A stretch of DNA of 64,000 nucleotides. Origin: Asparagopsis taxiformis (lineage: Eukaryota; Rhodophyta; Florideophyceae; Bonnemaisoniales; Bonnemaisoniaceae). The stretch is taken from assembly GCA_030407315.1 (NCBI GenBank), contig JALQPE010001977.1, forward strand, positions 62,001 to 126,000, read 5' to 3'. Under the pieces are notes generated by a model. That model did no database searches. It saw nothing but the letters and a program-made list of their open reading frames with translations, and was not told where the DNA came from. The translations under genes were made by a program, and so were the position numbers. Shown here one piece after another: positions 1-8,830 of this stretch. Position 1 is the stretch's first letter. The number at the start of each line of letters is the position of its first letter.

Positions 1-99
1 TTGAACCGCCGCCAGCCAAAGGTAGCATCTCGACGGACTTAGCCCACGGTCAAGCAGCTCGTCTCTGACCGTCTATACGTTTCCTAAACCCTCAAGGCA

Positions 100-1202
100 A
101 TGTCAATTTCTTTTTTGATGCCAGCGGCGCTGCCACGGCGCAACGCGAGTCACAACCGCCATGTTTGCGACGTCCTACGACAGTATCGCATGATGGCTGG
201 CCAACGTACACACAAGGACCGTGCAAGAGACTTTCTGACACAACGAGCTTTGCAACAGGTATGTTTGGTGCCCCCTTGTTGAGCCATTCGATTCGTTGGA
301 CACATGCTGACATACAGTAGACGATGTTCTGTTCCCGCGAACTTCGTGATGAGACCACGGCTCGCTGGCTGGAGGACTGGCTCGGGCACCATGGGCTAGA
401 TAATTTGCATCATTGTGATGCGCTACAGGTCAGTAGTGACGAATACCTTTTGCGAACTTTTAAGGAACCCGCCGTGGTGCTTCAAATCAAAAAACCTATC
501 CCGGGGCGTACCACGCGCAACAACCCTTACATTAAGCGCAGGTATTTTTGTTACGATGTAGAGATCGTGCCAAAGCAACTTGCTCTACGAATACTGGTAC
601 GTTAATGCGCACATTGAGCTAGAGGTGGGGGCCATTTATATTCTTCAACTAACTGATTGAATTTGCAGGCAGCAAGGGTGCAGATTGCAGAAGAGCTTAC
701 TGTTGACATTCCAAGTGTAGCAGATGAAAGCGAACGAGTGCGTTCATTGTACCGAAAGCGAATTCTGTCAGAGGAGGCAACTGGGTTGAATGAGGACATT
801 CTAAACTTTCCGTCAAACAGTGATAGTAGAGGTTCGCCATTCCGCAAAGCGAATATGGATCTGGTGAAGAATTACACATTGTATCTAGGGTTGTTATCAG
901 CGTGTAATGGATTGGCTCCTCACGGCAGAGACACTGAATTTCTGATAGATTTTGTGGATACGCATTCATCACAATTATTAGCGCCGTATGGCGGGGATCA
1001 TGGAGCGGCCGACGTAGTGATCGAAGAGCTACTTGCGACACCGCCGGCGGTGCGTGACGGTTCTTTGTTCGACCCTGGACTACTGGCTAGTGTTGTGTTA
1101 CAAAGGCGGGCGGAATGTGCTGAAGAGTGGTTGGAAGTTGTGCGAGGAGTCAAAGAGGAGCATTTGATGCTTGAGAGAAAATTCCTTGAGGATACGTTGT
1201 AG
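100..1202 (+). CDS. Conserved protein of unknown function, probably plastid-targeted (3 exons)
   Basis: Predicted exons are 100-258, 321-596 and 669-1202, giving 322 residues. The intron GT ends are gtatgt at 259 and gtacgt at 597. The second acceptor is ttgcag at 668. Without the second intron the last exon has no ATG, which supports splicing. The first acceptor is a tandem cagtag: only the distal AG (320) keeps the frame, because the proximal one (317) exposes an in-frame TAG. The N-terminus is basic and Ser/Ala-rich, which suits a transit peptide. The middle contains a NNPYI segment followed by a stretch ending in LALRIL-AARVQIAEEL. This resembles plant chloroplast proteins of unknown function that I recall only vaguely, so no function is assigned. 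If exon 1 is wrong, the ATG at 324 is the alternative start. Confidence 0.6.
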
Positions 1203-1456
1203 CTTGTTGAATTGCGTGCGTGGCGCAAGCAGGGCATGGCTTATGTTGGCGTCCTGTATTGCAGAGGACATTGTATTGGCCAATAATAGTCGAGTCTGAG
1301 CGGAGATTGGCAAATCACGTGTCTTGAGATATTTTTGTGATGCACCTGTACCTGTGTCCGCAATATAGCCTCTGATTTGTGGTTGTGCAATAAAATCAAT
1401 TGTGCTGCTCTGTTTCTGCGTACGTGCTTCGTTCTAGAGTATAACACGTCAGAAGC

Positions 1457-2332
1457 ATGGCATCTTTCGCAACTCCAATCGCTATCACGCAGCGACTAAC
1501 CCGTTTGCAAGCGCGATATGAGTGTGGCACATGCCCATTGCGGATGGATGTGCGTGCGACAGACCACGAGGCGCGGCGCTCGCTCGCTGGAAAAACAGCT
1601 GTAGTAACGGGTGGTCATCGTGGAATCGGACGAGATATAACACTCGGACTTGCAGCGGCTGGTGCAGACGTGCTGATTATAGACCGTTACGGCGGCAAGG
1701 ACAGCGATATTCCATCGCACGTCGCGTCTTTAGGACGAAACTATTACAGCATCCAGGCAGACCTGGCCGACGCGCGCGCAGTTGAACATGCCGCTGAGCA
1801 GGCGAAACTAACGGTGGGACAAATAGACATCCTAGTCAACAATGCGGGAATATCGCGTCTGGCGCCGCTGGAAGACTTGTCGGTCGAGGATTGGGATGCA
1901 ACAATGGCGGTGAATGTACGCGCACCGTTTCTGCTGACGTGTGCGTTTGCGCGTGGCGAAGATGGGATGCTCGCGAGGGGAAGCGGCACTGTGGTGAACG
2001 TATCTTCTGTGGCAGCGACCGGGGCGCTGTTTGGGCATGGGGCGTACTGCTCGTCCAAGGCGGCTGTGAGCATGCTGACGCGGATGATGACAACGGAGTG
2101 GGCTGGTCGCGGGATTCGGGCCAATGCGGTGGCACCGACGGTGGTGCTAACGGAGATGGGAAAACGGGTTTGGGGCGGGGAGGATGGACGGGAGATGCTG
2201 AAGCGGATTCCGCAAGGGCGATTTGTCGAACCGTTTGAAGTAGCGGATGCTGTAGTTTATTTGGCGTCGGATGCGGCGTCTATGGTTAACGGGGCGGTGT
2301 TGCCGGTCGAGGGTGGTCTTGGTTGTATGTGA
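1457..2332 (+). CDS. Short-chain dehydrogenase/reductase (SDR), KduD/FabG-like
   Basis: This 291-residue classical SDR should carry out NAD(P)(H)-dependent oxidation or reduction of a hydroxyl/keto group. The cofactor motif TGGHRGIG lies at residues 51-58, NNAG at 128-131, the catalytic Ser near 183-184, and the YCSSK catalytic Tyr/Lys pair at Tyr197 and Lys201. The C-terminal VNGAVLPVEGG segment is the usual SDR ending. Aspartate after the second strand (LIIDR) suggests NAD rather than NADP preference. The closest family by eye is 2-deoxy-D-gluconate 3-dehydrogenase (KduD) or FabG-like enzymes, so a bacterial-like sugar-acid role is possible, but the substrate cannot be read from sequence. 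About 45 residues precede the Rossmann fold and may be a targeting extension; Met30 is an alternative start. The stop is 10 bases from the convergent bS21 gene. Confidence 0.85.
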   Translation: MASFATPIAITQRLTRLQARYECGTCPLRMDVRATDHEARRSLAGKTAVVTGGHRGIGRDITLGLAAAGADVLIIDRYGGKDSDIPSHVASLGRNYYSIQADLADARAVEHAAEQAKLTVGQIDILVNNAGISRLAPLEDLSVEDWDATMAVNVRAPFLLTCAFARGEDGMLARGSGTVVNVSSVAATGALFGHGAYCSSKAAVSMLTRMMTTEWAGRGIRANAVAPTVVLTEMGKRVWGGEDGREMLKRIPQGRFVEPFEVADAVVYLASDAASMVNGAVLPVEGGLGCM

Positions 2333-2342
2333 GTAGTGTGGA

Positions 2343-2573
2343 TCAGAAACCGCGCGATTTCCTGGCGAAGACGACGCGGAGATTTGCGAGCAAGCCGCGA
2401 TTGTCGGCGCGACGAATCGCTTCAAGGCGATCAGCTCGTCGAATTTCGCCGGGCTTTCTGTTGTATCGTCGCTGGCGATACATCTTGAGTTGACCGTCGG
2501 CAGTGTTGAGTTTGTTGAGCTGTCTGAGCGCACCCTCGACGTTGCCGCGAACGACACGTACGAGGTAACCCAT
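2343..2573 (-). CDS. MRPS21: Ribosomal protein bS21, mitochondrial type
   Basis: The 76-residue product begins MGYLVRVVRGNVEGALRQL and continues with the basic segment typical of bS21/MRPS21 (RRYNRKPGEIRRADR). It is a small-subunit protein of bacterial-type ribosomes. Nuclear coding and the lack of an obvious plastid leader suggest the mitoribosome. The frame stays open upstream to 2876, and an ATG at 2690 would add a 39-residue leader. I chose 2573 because the family signature starts a few residues after that Met and mitochondrial S21 proteins often lack a cleaved presequence. It is convergent with the SDR gene, 10 bases away, and divergent from the small acidic protein at 3005. Confidence 0.8.
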   Translation of the reverse strand: MGYLVRVVRGNVEGALRQLNKLNTADGQLKMYRQRRYNRKPGEIRRADRLEAIRRADNRGLLANLRVVFARKSRGF

Positions 2574-3004
2574 ATTTGGAAGAGAGCGGATCGGGACGGG
2601 CGATGGATCAGATTGGGATGGCAATGGACATGTTGTGATGGGAGCGCAGCGCAGTGGCTGCATGTGAACCATTCCAGCGAGCGATGGCATGCAGCCAATG
2701 GGGTGCGAATCAAGCAACAGGGTGTTTTTCGGTAATAAAATCAAAAGGTAAAAATCTGCCAGCTGCGCAAATCGAAGACTGTGCAGCGCGACAGGGCAGC
2801 CCCGCTGGCCCGACTCAGGACCACAGCAGCGAATAATTGGAAGCTGGGCTGGGCAACAACACTTCACAAAAGGCACAGCACTGCTGCCGAACCAGTTGCG
2901 ACCCTGCCATCACTCTGCTCGAACGCCCCTCCACCGACTCCCCAACTCAGCCTCTGTCAGATTTGTTCTCTTCCCATTCATTAATCGTTTCCCGCTCCAA
3001 GAGC
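2574..3004. other. Divergent intergenic region, bS21 / small acidic protein
   Basis: This 431-base stretch separates two divergent starts. Both flanking frames remain open into it, so one or both 5' ends could extend, but no ATG-initiated domain is recognisable. I see no repeat or RNA gene. It presumably holds both promoters. Confidence 0.4.
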
Positions 3005-3415
3005 ATGAACTGCGCAACATGCGGCAGGAGCGACCAGACAATAGCCTGCGATTGCGCACAGCGTAGCGTGCCCATTCGTGGACGCCGCTGGTTGCTGCGT
3101 CGTGCAAGCGCCCGAAAGTCCGAAGTCGGAGAACGCGCGCGACGAAAGGAGGCCCGCGGAGAATACTGCCTCTCAGCTTCATCGGACGGCGAGGAGGACG
3201 ATGCAGAAGTTGAAGCAGAGGTAGAGGAGGACGGCATGGATGCTGCATCCACTGAAGTTGTCGGACAATCGGAAACTGCAAGTACTGTGTCTCGCGCTCT
3301 TTCCAGCGCCGTATCGGAACGCGTCGAGCAAGTGAAGACTGGCAAACGGGGAGAACGAGCTGCTGTACGAGCTGCGTTTGTTCGAGAGTTGTTTTTGAGT
3401 TCGCTTGCGTTGTAG
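3005..3415 (+). CDS. Small acidic Cys-containing hypothetical protein
   Basis: The 136-residue product starts MNCATCGRSDQTIACDCAQ, so it has two Cys pairs (CxxC and CxC) within 20 residues, which could bind a metal. A basic Arg-rich stretch follows, then a strongly acidic stretch (EEDDAEVEAEVEEDG) and a helical, Ala/Val/Glu-rich C-terminus. I recognise no family. The frame is open back to 2837 but only through a TTG, so the ATG at 3005 is the natural start. The composition looks coding (strong charge patterning), and the gene sits between divergent bS21 and the peroxiredoxin-like gene on the same strand. Confidence 0.5.
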   Translation: MNCATCGRSDQTIACDCAQRSVPIRGRRWLLRRASARKSEVGERARRKEARGEYCLSASSDGEEDDAEVEAEVEEDGMDAASTEVVGQSETASTVSRALSSAVSERVEQVKTGKRGERAAVRAAFVRELFLSSLAL

Positions 3416-3668
3416 ATTTGGTTTGGCTTTAGATGTTAGCTTTTGTACTAAATTGATATTACTTTCTCTTGTGGCTCGACTCGTCCCTATCGTCTTCCTT
3501 GAGAAGACTTGATATCACGATCGCTAAATTTCTGCTGCACATGCGTCATATCATTGCAAAATGATTCGATCGTCAGATCAACAATAAATTACACGTGTAT
3601 TGTCCAAATAAGAGTGACCACACAATCAATCCATCACTCCCAGACCTCTCATCAACACAGTTGCACCC

Positions 3669-4412
3669 ATGTCCGCCTTCACTCATCCGCCGCTCCCGAC
3701 CTCACCAGCTCGTCCGCAGCATGTGAGTCCAATGCGGAAACTACCAAAGTTCTTCGACAGAGCACATCTCCGTTCGCGCTCGACGCGCGCTGTCCCGACC
3801 GCAACAGCATCCGCCTCCACACGCACGCTGCCGCAAAGCACCACATTTGCTTCGTTGTTCCCTACTGCCGCTGACTCAGCCGTCCAGACGCCGAATGGTG
3901 AAGAAACAACCCTCATACAATATGTACAGTCCCAGAACGAACAGAATAAACCCGTTTTGCTAGGTTGGCTCCGCCACTACGGCTGTACGCTATGTAAGAA
4001 GCAGGCTAGTGATTGGAAACTCTTATATCCGCGTTTATTGCAATGTACAAACGATCGACTTGCGATTGCATTGATTGGAAATGGAAAATCCTCACAAGCA
4101 GTCGATTTTAGGAACGAGCTCAATTGGGAAGCAGACTTATTTACCGATCCTTCAAATCGCACGTATAAAGTACTAGAATTGCGACGAGGAGTTGGAGTTA
4201 CGTTCACGCTGCCTGGATTGTTCAAGGTTATCCAGAGCTTTCGGGAGGGAAATTCGCAGACGCTTACCAGGATACCCTCTGATCCTTTCCAGCAAGGTGG
4301 TGCAATTCTTGTGGATGAGAACGGCATAGTTAAGTTGTTTCATGCGGATCAGTTTGCAGGCGATCATGCTGATCTAGAGATGCTTGTTGACAAAGTTTGT
4401 AGTATTTGTTAG
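3669..4412 (+). CDS. Peroxiredoxin-like (AhpC/TSA, PRXL2/AAED1 type), plastid-targeted
   Basis: The 247-residue product has a 65-70 residue N-terminal region rich in Ser, Thr, Pro and Arg with almost no acidic residues, typical of a plastid transit peptide. It then has a thioredoxin-fold domain of the AhpC/TSA antioxidant type. The active-site region reads WLRHYGCTLCKKQ with Cys106 and Cys109 as a CxxC pair. The GAILVDENGIVKLFHAD segment near the C-terminus matches the strand-turn-strand that follows the cis-proline region in PRXL2 (FAM213) and AAED1 proteins. The expected role is thiol-dependent redox chemistry in the plastid; the substrate is unknown. Its stop lies 15 bases from the convergent glutaminyl cyclase gene. 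Confidence 0.8.
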   Translation: MSAFTHPPLPTSPARPQHVSPMRKLPKFFDRAHLRSRSTRAVPTATASASTRTLPQSTTFASLFPTAADSAVQTPNGEETTLIQYVQSQNEQNKPVLLGWLRHYGCTLCKKQASDWKLLYPRLLQCTNDRLAIALIGNGKSSQAVDFRNELNWEADLFTDPSNRTYKVLELRRGVGVTFTLPGLFKVIQSFREGNSQTLTRIPSDPFQQGGAILVDENGIVKLFHADQFAGDHADLEMLVDKVCSIC

Positions 4413-4427
4413 ATACACCTGTGAATG

Positions 4428-5387
4428 CTATGCGATTACGTTTTTGTGGACGTAGTCTACTGTTTGCGGATCTAAGAAAAAAGCGTTACTCAACTCTGAG
4501 ATGTTACGGCCAATGACGTTTGTGACGCGAATGTGGTACATTTTCGGCCACAACTTGCCTGTCACTATTATGCGCCCGTCAGCAGAAACAATACCATTGA
4601 GCACATCAACTTGATGATTCGATGGGATATCCCTCTTTGCCAGAATATTTCTCAAATCCACCCAGCTATTCACAATTCCAGTCCTTGGATCAATCCTCGC
4701 CACGAAATCCGACATCCAAACATTCGCCCAAATCTCACCATTGATGACTTCGAGTTCATTCAGCAACCCCACTTCCTTAACGCCATCCCGTACGACAAAC
4801 CGTCTGTTCTCCACAAAGCGCTCTCCATCGCGTCTCAAAACACGAATCGTCGAGGATCCATCACTCAGAAACACATCTTTCCCACTTGCCGCAACTCCCC
4901 AACCATCACCATTGATTTCAAACTCCCCTTTCCGCTCCAGACTAATTCTATCATATAAATACCCCTTACCCGTCTTCCACAAGACCTGCATAATGTCCTG
5001 TCCGCCCTCCAAAACTGTCAACCCTTCCCCGAAATCACGCGAGGAGAGTTCCGTCTGCTTCAAAACCTTCCCACTTTCCACATCGACAAGCCGTACAGAA
5101 GACTGCCCGTGCAAGCCCGTCGATTCGTAAAGACGGCCGTCCCACCACGCAAGTCCCTGCGTAAACGCCGATTTGTCATGGTCGAATTCCGCTACAACGC
5201 GCGCGCCAAACACAGGTGCTGCTGATTTGTCGCGTTCGAACCGCGTGCGGATCGCACGCATGGCAAGAGACAGAAGGATGGTTGTAGCAAGTGCCGCCAC
5301 CACCGGTCGGCGTGGAAGGAAATGCTGACTAGTTACGGAAACCTTTTTCGCGCCACGCGCACCACGCGGCTTTGCTCGGCGACGCAT
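4428..5387 (-). CDS. Glutaminyl-peptide cyclotransferase, membrane-anchored (copy 2)
   Basis: The 319-residue product belongs to the plant/bacterial glutamine cyclotransferase family, a five-bladed beta-propeller that converts N-terminal glutamine of peptides to pyroglutamate. Family motifs are FTQGLAWWDGRLYESTGLHG, the GEGLTVL segment, LNELEVINGEIWANVW and QVDVLNGIV. The N-terminus is basic, followed by a hydrophobic segment at about residues 28-44, so this is a type II membrane protein with its propeller in the secretory lumen. The ATG at 5387 was chosen because the frame upstream (open to 5654) has non-coding composition; the ATG at 5480 is an alternative. It lies about 300 bases downstream of a second, diverged cyclase on the same strand. 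Confidence 0.87.
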   Translation of the reverse strand: MRRRAKPRGARGAKKVSVTSQHFLPRRPVVAALATTILLSLAMRAIRTRFERDKSAAPVFGARVVAEFDHDKSAFTQGLAWWDGRLYESTGLHGQSSVRLVDVESGKVLKQTELSSRDFGEGLTVLEGGQDIMQVLWKTGKGYLYDRISLERKGEFEINGDGWGVAASGKDVFLSDGSSTIRVLRRDGERFVENRRFVVRDGVKEVGLLNELEVINGEIWANVWMSDFVARIDPRTGIVNSWVDLRNILAKRDIPSNHQVDVLNGIVSADGRIIVTGKLWPKMYHIRVTNVIGRNISELSNAFFLDPQTVDYVHKNVIA

Positions 5388-5689
5388 GGTGAGGGCGATG
5401 ACCGACTTGCGTGAATGCGTCGAGATGCGGGGTAGATGTGCGCAGAACGAGAACATGGGCTGACCTGTCCCGGTAGACATGCCATAAGCGACACTACAAT
5501 TTGGCCACGCTGGGGATATAACGCTTTGGTATAAGGAAATTTTGGTGGATTTTATGATGCTGGATGGCACCAATCCAAAGAGATGGTGCGGCGTTGAAGT
5601 TGCCAGTGATGGCAGGCAAATGTGAATACGACTTCGGCAAGTGTTTATGTACACACAGAAAGTTATTGTGAATGTTGGCGTACCTTGCT

Positions 5690-6844
5690 CTACTTACAGT
5701 TTTGAAGGTCGAGGGAGGTGTCATTGACTGAAACTCTGTAGATAACTGACCACAGTTTGCCGGTGAGCCACAGATAACCTTGCTCCTTATCAAAGGCTAT
5801 ACCATTAAGTACGTCTTGCCGTGGGTTGCGATCAGCCGGTAACGGCAGATTCTTCGCTTCAATGACGGACTTGACAAAACCAGTCTTTGGATCAATGCGA
5901 TAAATCAATTTAGTCATCCACACATTCGCCCAAACCTCACCACAAATCCATTCCAACTCATTCAAATCGCGTACTGGATGCCCATCCAACGTGACCTCTA
6001 TTCTCCGTTTTTCCGACAGGTCTTCTGGGTCCAGAACCCTCAACTCTGTTGTGCCATCACTCATATAAACCTCATCTGCTTCGCGATCCATTGTGAGTCC
6101 CCATCCCTCACCCTCATAATGCCACTCTTTGATCACCTCGAATGTCGATTGGTTAAATATGAAGCCGCGACCCGATTGCCAAGTCAACATAAAAATGTGA
6201 TGCGTGCCATGCAGCGTCATACCCTCTCCAAACAACGATTTATCCGGGAAGTCATATTTCTGCAGAACATTTCCAGTCGCAATCTCCACCTTTCGCAATG
6301 AAGTACGTCCTCGCCGCAACCCGGTACTTTCGTAAAATACACCATTGGCATACTCGAATCCCTGCGTGAAAGCCTGGTTGTCATGCGGAAGCGTCTCCAG
6401 GACTTGCACCTGGAACCTAGGTGTACCAGCAGGTGCAGGTGCAGGTGCAGGTGCAGGTGCCGGCGCAGGTGCAGGTGCAACGAGAGGCAAGTTAGCCGGT
6501 GCGGTTGTTGGAGGCGTCGACGGCGCCGAATTAGGCTTAGGTGGTTGAGGCATATCCGGCTGCAAAGGGACAAGACCTTCACTGTTTTCGCCGGATCCCT
6601 TTCCGCGAATCCCGAAGAAAAAGCCCAAAAACGCAGCAATTGCAACGACCGTCAGCACGACCACGGTGAAAACTATACAACATCTGCTACTCTTGGAGCG
6701 TGTACTGCCGCCGAAATGGGAAGTATCACCGAGGTTCTCCTCAATTCGATCCTCCGGACCAATGCCGGCACTTGTGTCCAGCTCGATATCGTCGCGTCCA
6801 AATGCCTCCATCTCGTCCGTCTCTGCCACCGCGTAGGACATCAT
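5690..6844 (-). CDS. Glutaminyl-peptide cyclotransferase, membrane-anchored (copy 1)
   Basis: The 384-residue protein has an acidic cytosolic N-terminus (1-50) and a transmembrane segment (about 54-79). A Pro-rich linker contains a (Pro-Ala)n run at about 124-139. The glutamine cyclotransferase propeller runs from about 145 to the end. Matching motifs are AFTQGFEYANGVFYESTGL, LFGEGMTL, LNELEWICGEVWANVW and RQDVLNGIAF. It shares the family core with the adjacent downstream copy, but the linker and tail differ, so the duplication is old. The Pro-Ala run is encoded by a hexanucleotide repeat near 6421-6480. The stop is embedded in a perfect donor-like GTAAGT, so the annotated C-terminus may be an intron boundary. 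Confidence 0.87.
   Translation of the reverse strand: MMSYAVAETDEMEAFGRDDIELDTSAGIGPEDRIEENLGDTSHFGGSTRSKSSRCCIVFTVVVLTVVAIAAFLGFFFGIRGKGSGENSEGLVPLQPDMPQPPKPNSAPSTPPTTAPANLPLVAPAPAPAPAPAPAPAPAGTPRFQVQVLETLPHDNQAFTQGFEYANGVFYESTGLRRGRTSLRKVEIATGNVLQKYDFPDKSLFGEGMTLHGTHHIFMLTWQSGRGFIFNQSTFEVIKEWHYEGEGWGLTMDREADEVYMSDGTTELRVLDPEDLSEKRRIEVTLDGHPVRDLNELEWICGEVWANVWMTKLIYRIDPKTGFVKSVIEAKNLPLPADRNPRQDVLNGIAFDKEQGYLWLTGKLWSVIYRVSVNDTSLDLQNCK
6421..6482. repeat. Hexanucleotide GGTGCA minisatellite inside the cyclase gene
   Basis: About nine near-perfect copies of ggtgca (one gccggc variant) encode the Pro-Ala linker between the membrane anchor and the catalytic domain of the upstream glutaminyl cyclase. 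A perfect hexamer run inside a linker is likely to vary in length between strains. Confidence 0.8.
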
Positions 6845-7724
6845 GGTTGATTATACGGAGGACTTATACCCCCTTCGAGCAAGCGTATGATTCGCGAATC
6901 GCGCAGTGAGACCGGGTTGTGGAATCCAGCGGTAGATGCTCGGCGGTTATAGATTGTATTGGCAGGCGGGATTGGCGTGAAGAATCGCGTAATTGTCCAG
7001 TTTGCTGTGTATCATGAAGCCGCCTGACGAAGTACGTGAGTACAGAGAGTGTAGTTGATGGGGTTAACGGACGATCGCAAGCGGTTCACTCGACCAGCAA
7101 GGAAGCGACTCACACGTAACAGTACTGTAAGATTGCTTACAGAGAAATTGGGTCTGACACACAGAAGCTGGCCAGCAACGTTGCAAAGTGATGATGCGGA
7201 AAAAGTTGTCAGCGAAAGCGATAGCTCCACTGTTGAGCCGAAGACATCACTTTTATTCTGTGCCGTGAGTATCCTAAACATCAGTACGACATTCGAGACG
7301 CCTACTAACGCGCAATTTTGTCCCCACAAATGTTTCTAATTTCTTTAGAGCTATTGCTGAGAACAAGCCCCTCCAGGGCCAAGGGGTGAAGGGAACTTTA
7401 CTTTCGGGGAGCCGGCTGAGATTTTCTTACCATAGATATTCACGCATACAACCTTTCAATTTTCAGCAGAGCAGCAATATTAAACCATAATTGCAACCTA
7501 TCGAACATTGTTTATTGTTTATCCAGTGCATGAGCTTTAATCTCGCCTCAGACTCTACCCCGCATTACGCTACTCCATAGCATTGATGTAGAAATAGGTT
7601 GCTCGATATACGTCCTAGACAGAGGTCTTCTCTTTGATTGTATCCTCCTCGCTGTTCTCACGACATCATTCACTAGCAAAATACATCAACTGGAATCATA
7701 CCCATTTTTAGTCACCCACCTAGC
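6845..7724. other. Divergent intergenic region with one doubtful small exon
   Basis: The region lies between the divergent cyclase and hemerythrin-like genes. A TATA-like stretch (reverse of ttatag, about 6946-6951) sits roughly 105 bases upstream of the cyclase ATG. An ATG at 7058 opens a frame of about 69 codons with plausible composition. It runs to a donor-like GTGAGT at 7265 and is followed by an acceptor-like ttctttag at about 7348. Joining them soon reaches a stop, and no domain is recognisable, so this is at most a weak candidate exon. Nothing else is seen. Confidence 0.3.
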
Positions 7725-8576
7725 ATGGAAAGCGCACTACCAGCTGCAGATACATCCGACGACGCCATATCACCAACTGATGCGCTTTCTCTCCAGTTTT
7801 CAAACAAATTTTGGACTCAAAGGAGCATCCGCAAGACTCGGTTGTACTCAGAATATTTAAACTACACTCGCCCGGAAGGTTTAAATTTGGTACCTCTTGA
7901 TGCAGACCGCGCATTCATCATGATAGCAAGGCTCCACAACGGAATACGACGCGAGTTTATGGATCTTTATAATATTATTGATTCCATGCAAAGACGAGTG
8001 CATGATTTGCGAAGTGCAGAATTGGAACTGTTCTTCCAATGGTGGGATTTGTTTTCTTCTTTTCTTGAGGCTTCATTCATGTCTCACGAACATGTCCTTG
8101 TTCCTTGGTTACAAAAGAAGACATCAATGCCTCCCTTTCTAAATGATTCTACTAGAAATGAAATGCGACGGATAGTGCAAACCTTTTTACAAAAGTTCGA
8201 AACCACTTATAGCCAACTCACCAGAAGACCGCCTGATGAAACGTTGGCTAAAATAATCCAGAGCTTAGATGATGTCCATGCGATTATCGAGTACCTCGAG
8301 ACATTTGAGAAGCATATCCCAGCTGTCATTGAAGAACATTTCAAACAGAATGATATCAAGCAAATTGAAAGAAAAGTGGCAGTCTATCTTCACAAACACG
8401 GTGATTCAGATTTCCGACGATTGCATCTATCAGTTATTGCAAGGGCAATGACGGAGGAGCAACTGCCTGTATGGAAAAAATCACTCCCCCTCATCATTCG
8501 ATTTTCATACAGGTCACATAGCAAGAAGTTTGATACCACCCACGCAGAGGCTGCCCAAAAGCTCGCCGAGGAGTAG
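7725..8576 (+). CDS. Hemerythrin-like (HHE) domain protein
   Basis: The 283-residue, largely helical protein shows an HHE-type pattern. There is a first-helix histidine in LHNGIRREF (His71), a long second helix around 95-118, and a third-helix FMSHEHVLVPWL segment (His121, His123) like the HHxxEE..P.L helix of bacterial hemerythrins. A last helix pair at about 185-245 carries further His and Glu residues. The ligand set is only partly canonical, so iron binding is inferred rather than seen. Such domains bind a di-iron centre and serve in oxygen, NO or redox sensing, or iron storage. No signal or transit peptide is evident. It converges with the ataxin-10 gene, 254 bases away. Confidence 0.65.
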   Translation: MESALPAADTSDDAISPTDALSLQFSNKFWTQRSIRKTRLYSEYLNYTRPEGLNLVPLDADRAFIMIARLHNGIRREFMDLYNIIDSMQRRVHDLRSAELELFFQWWDLFSSFLEASFMSHEHVLVPWLQKKTSMPPFLNDSTRNEMRRIVQTFLQKFETTYSQLTRRPPDETLAKIIQSLDDVHAIIEYLETFEKHIPAVIEEHFKQNDIKQIERKVAVYLHKHGDSDFRRLHLSVIARAMTEEQLPVWKKSLPLIIRFSYRSHSKKFDTTHAEAAQKLAEE

Positions 8577-8830
8577 TTCTGTTTGCTGATAATCTGTCTA
8601 GTCTAGACGGATCAAACTGAAACCTCACCGACTGGCTTTATTTCAGACGCAGCGGGTAGATGCGTGACATGCAACGTTTCAACATTGCTCAGGGATATGA
8701 TAGAGTGTGATTATACAAAGTTGCACAGAGCAACAAGATGATCGATTGTCGCGGAACGTGGGGCCAATGCCAGTCCAATACAAATTGAGGGCGCGAAAAA
8801 GATAAGCGTCTGGTTTACAGTCTGACGCAT

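Noticed and set aside
7012..7329. Minus-strand frame opposite the weak plus-strand exon candidate
   Set aside because: No domain, hydrophobic/Ser-rich chance composition, and no promoter or splice support.
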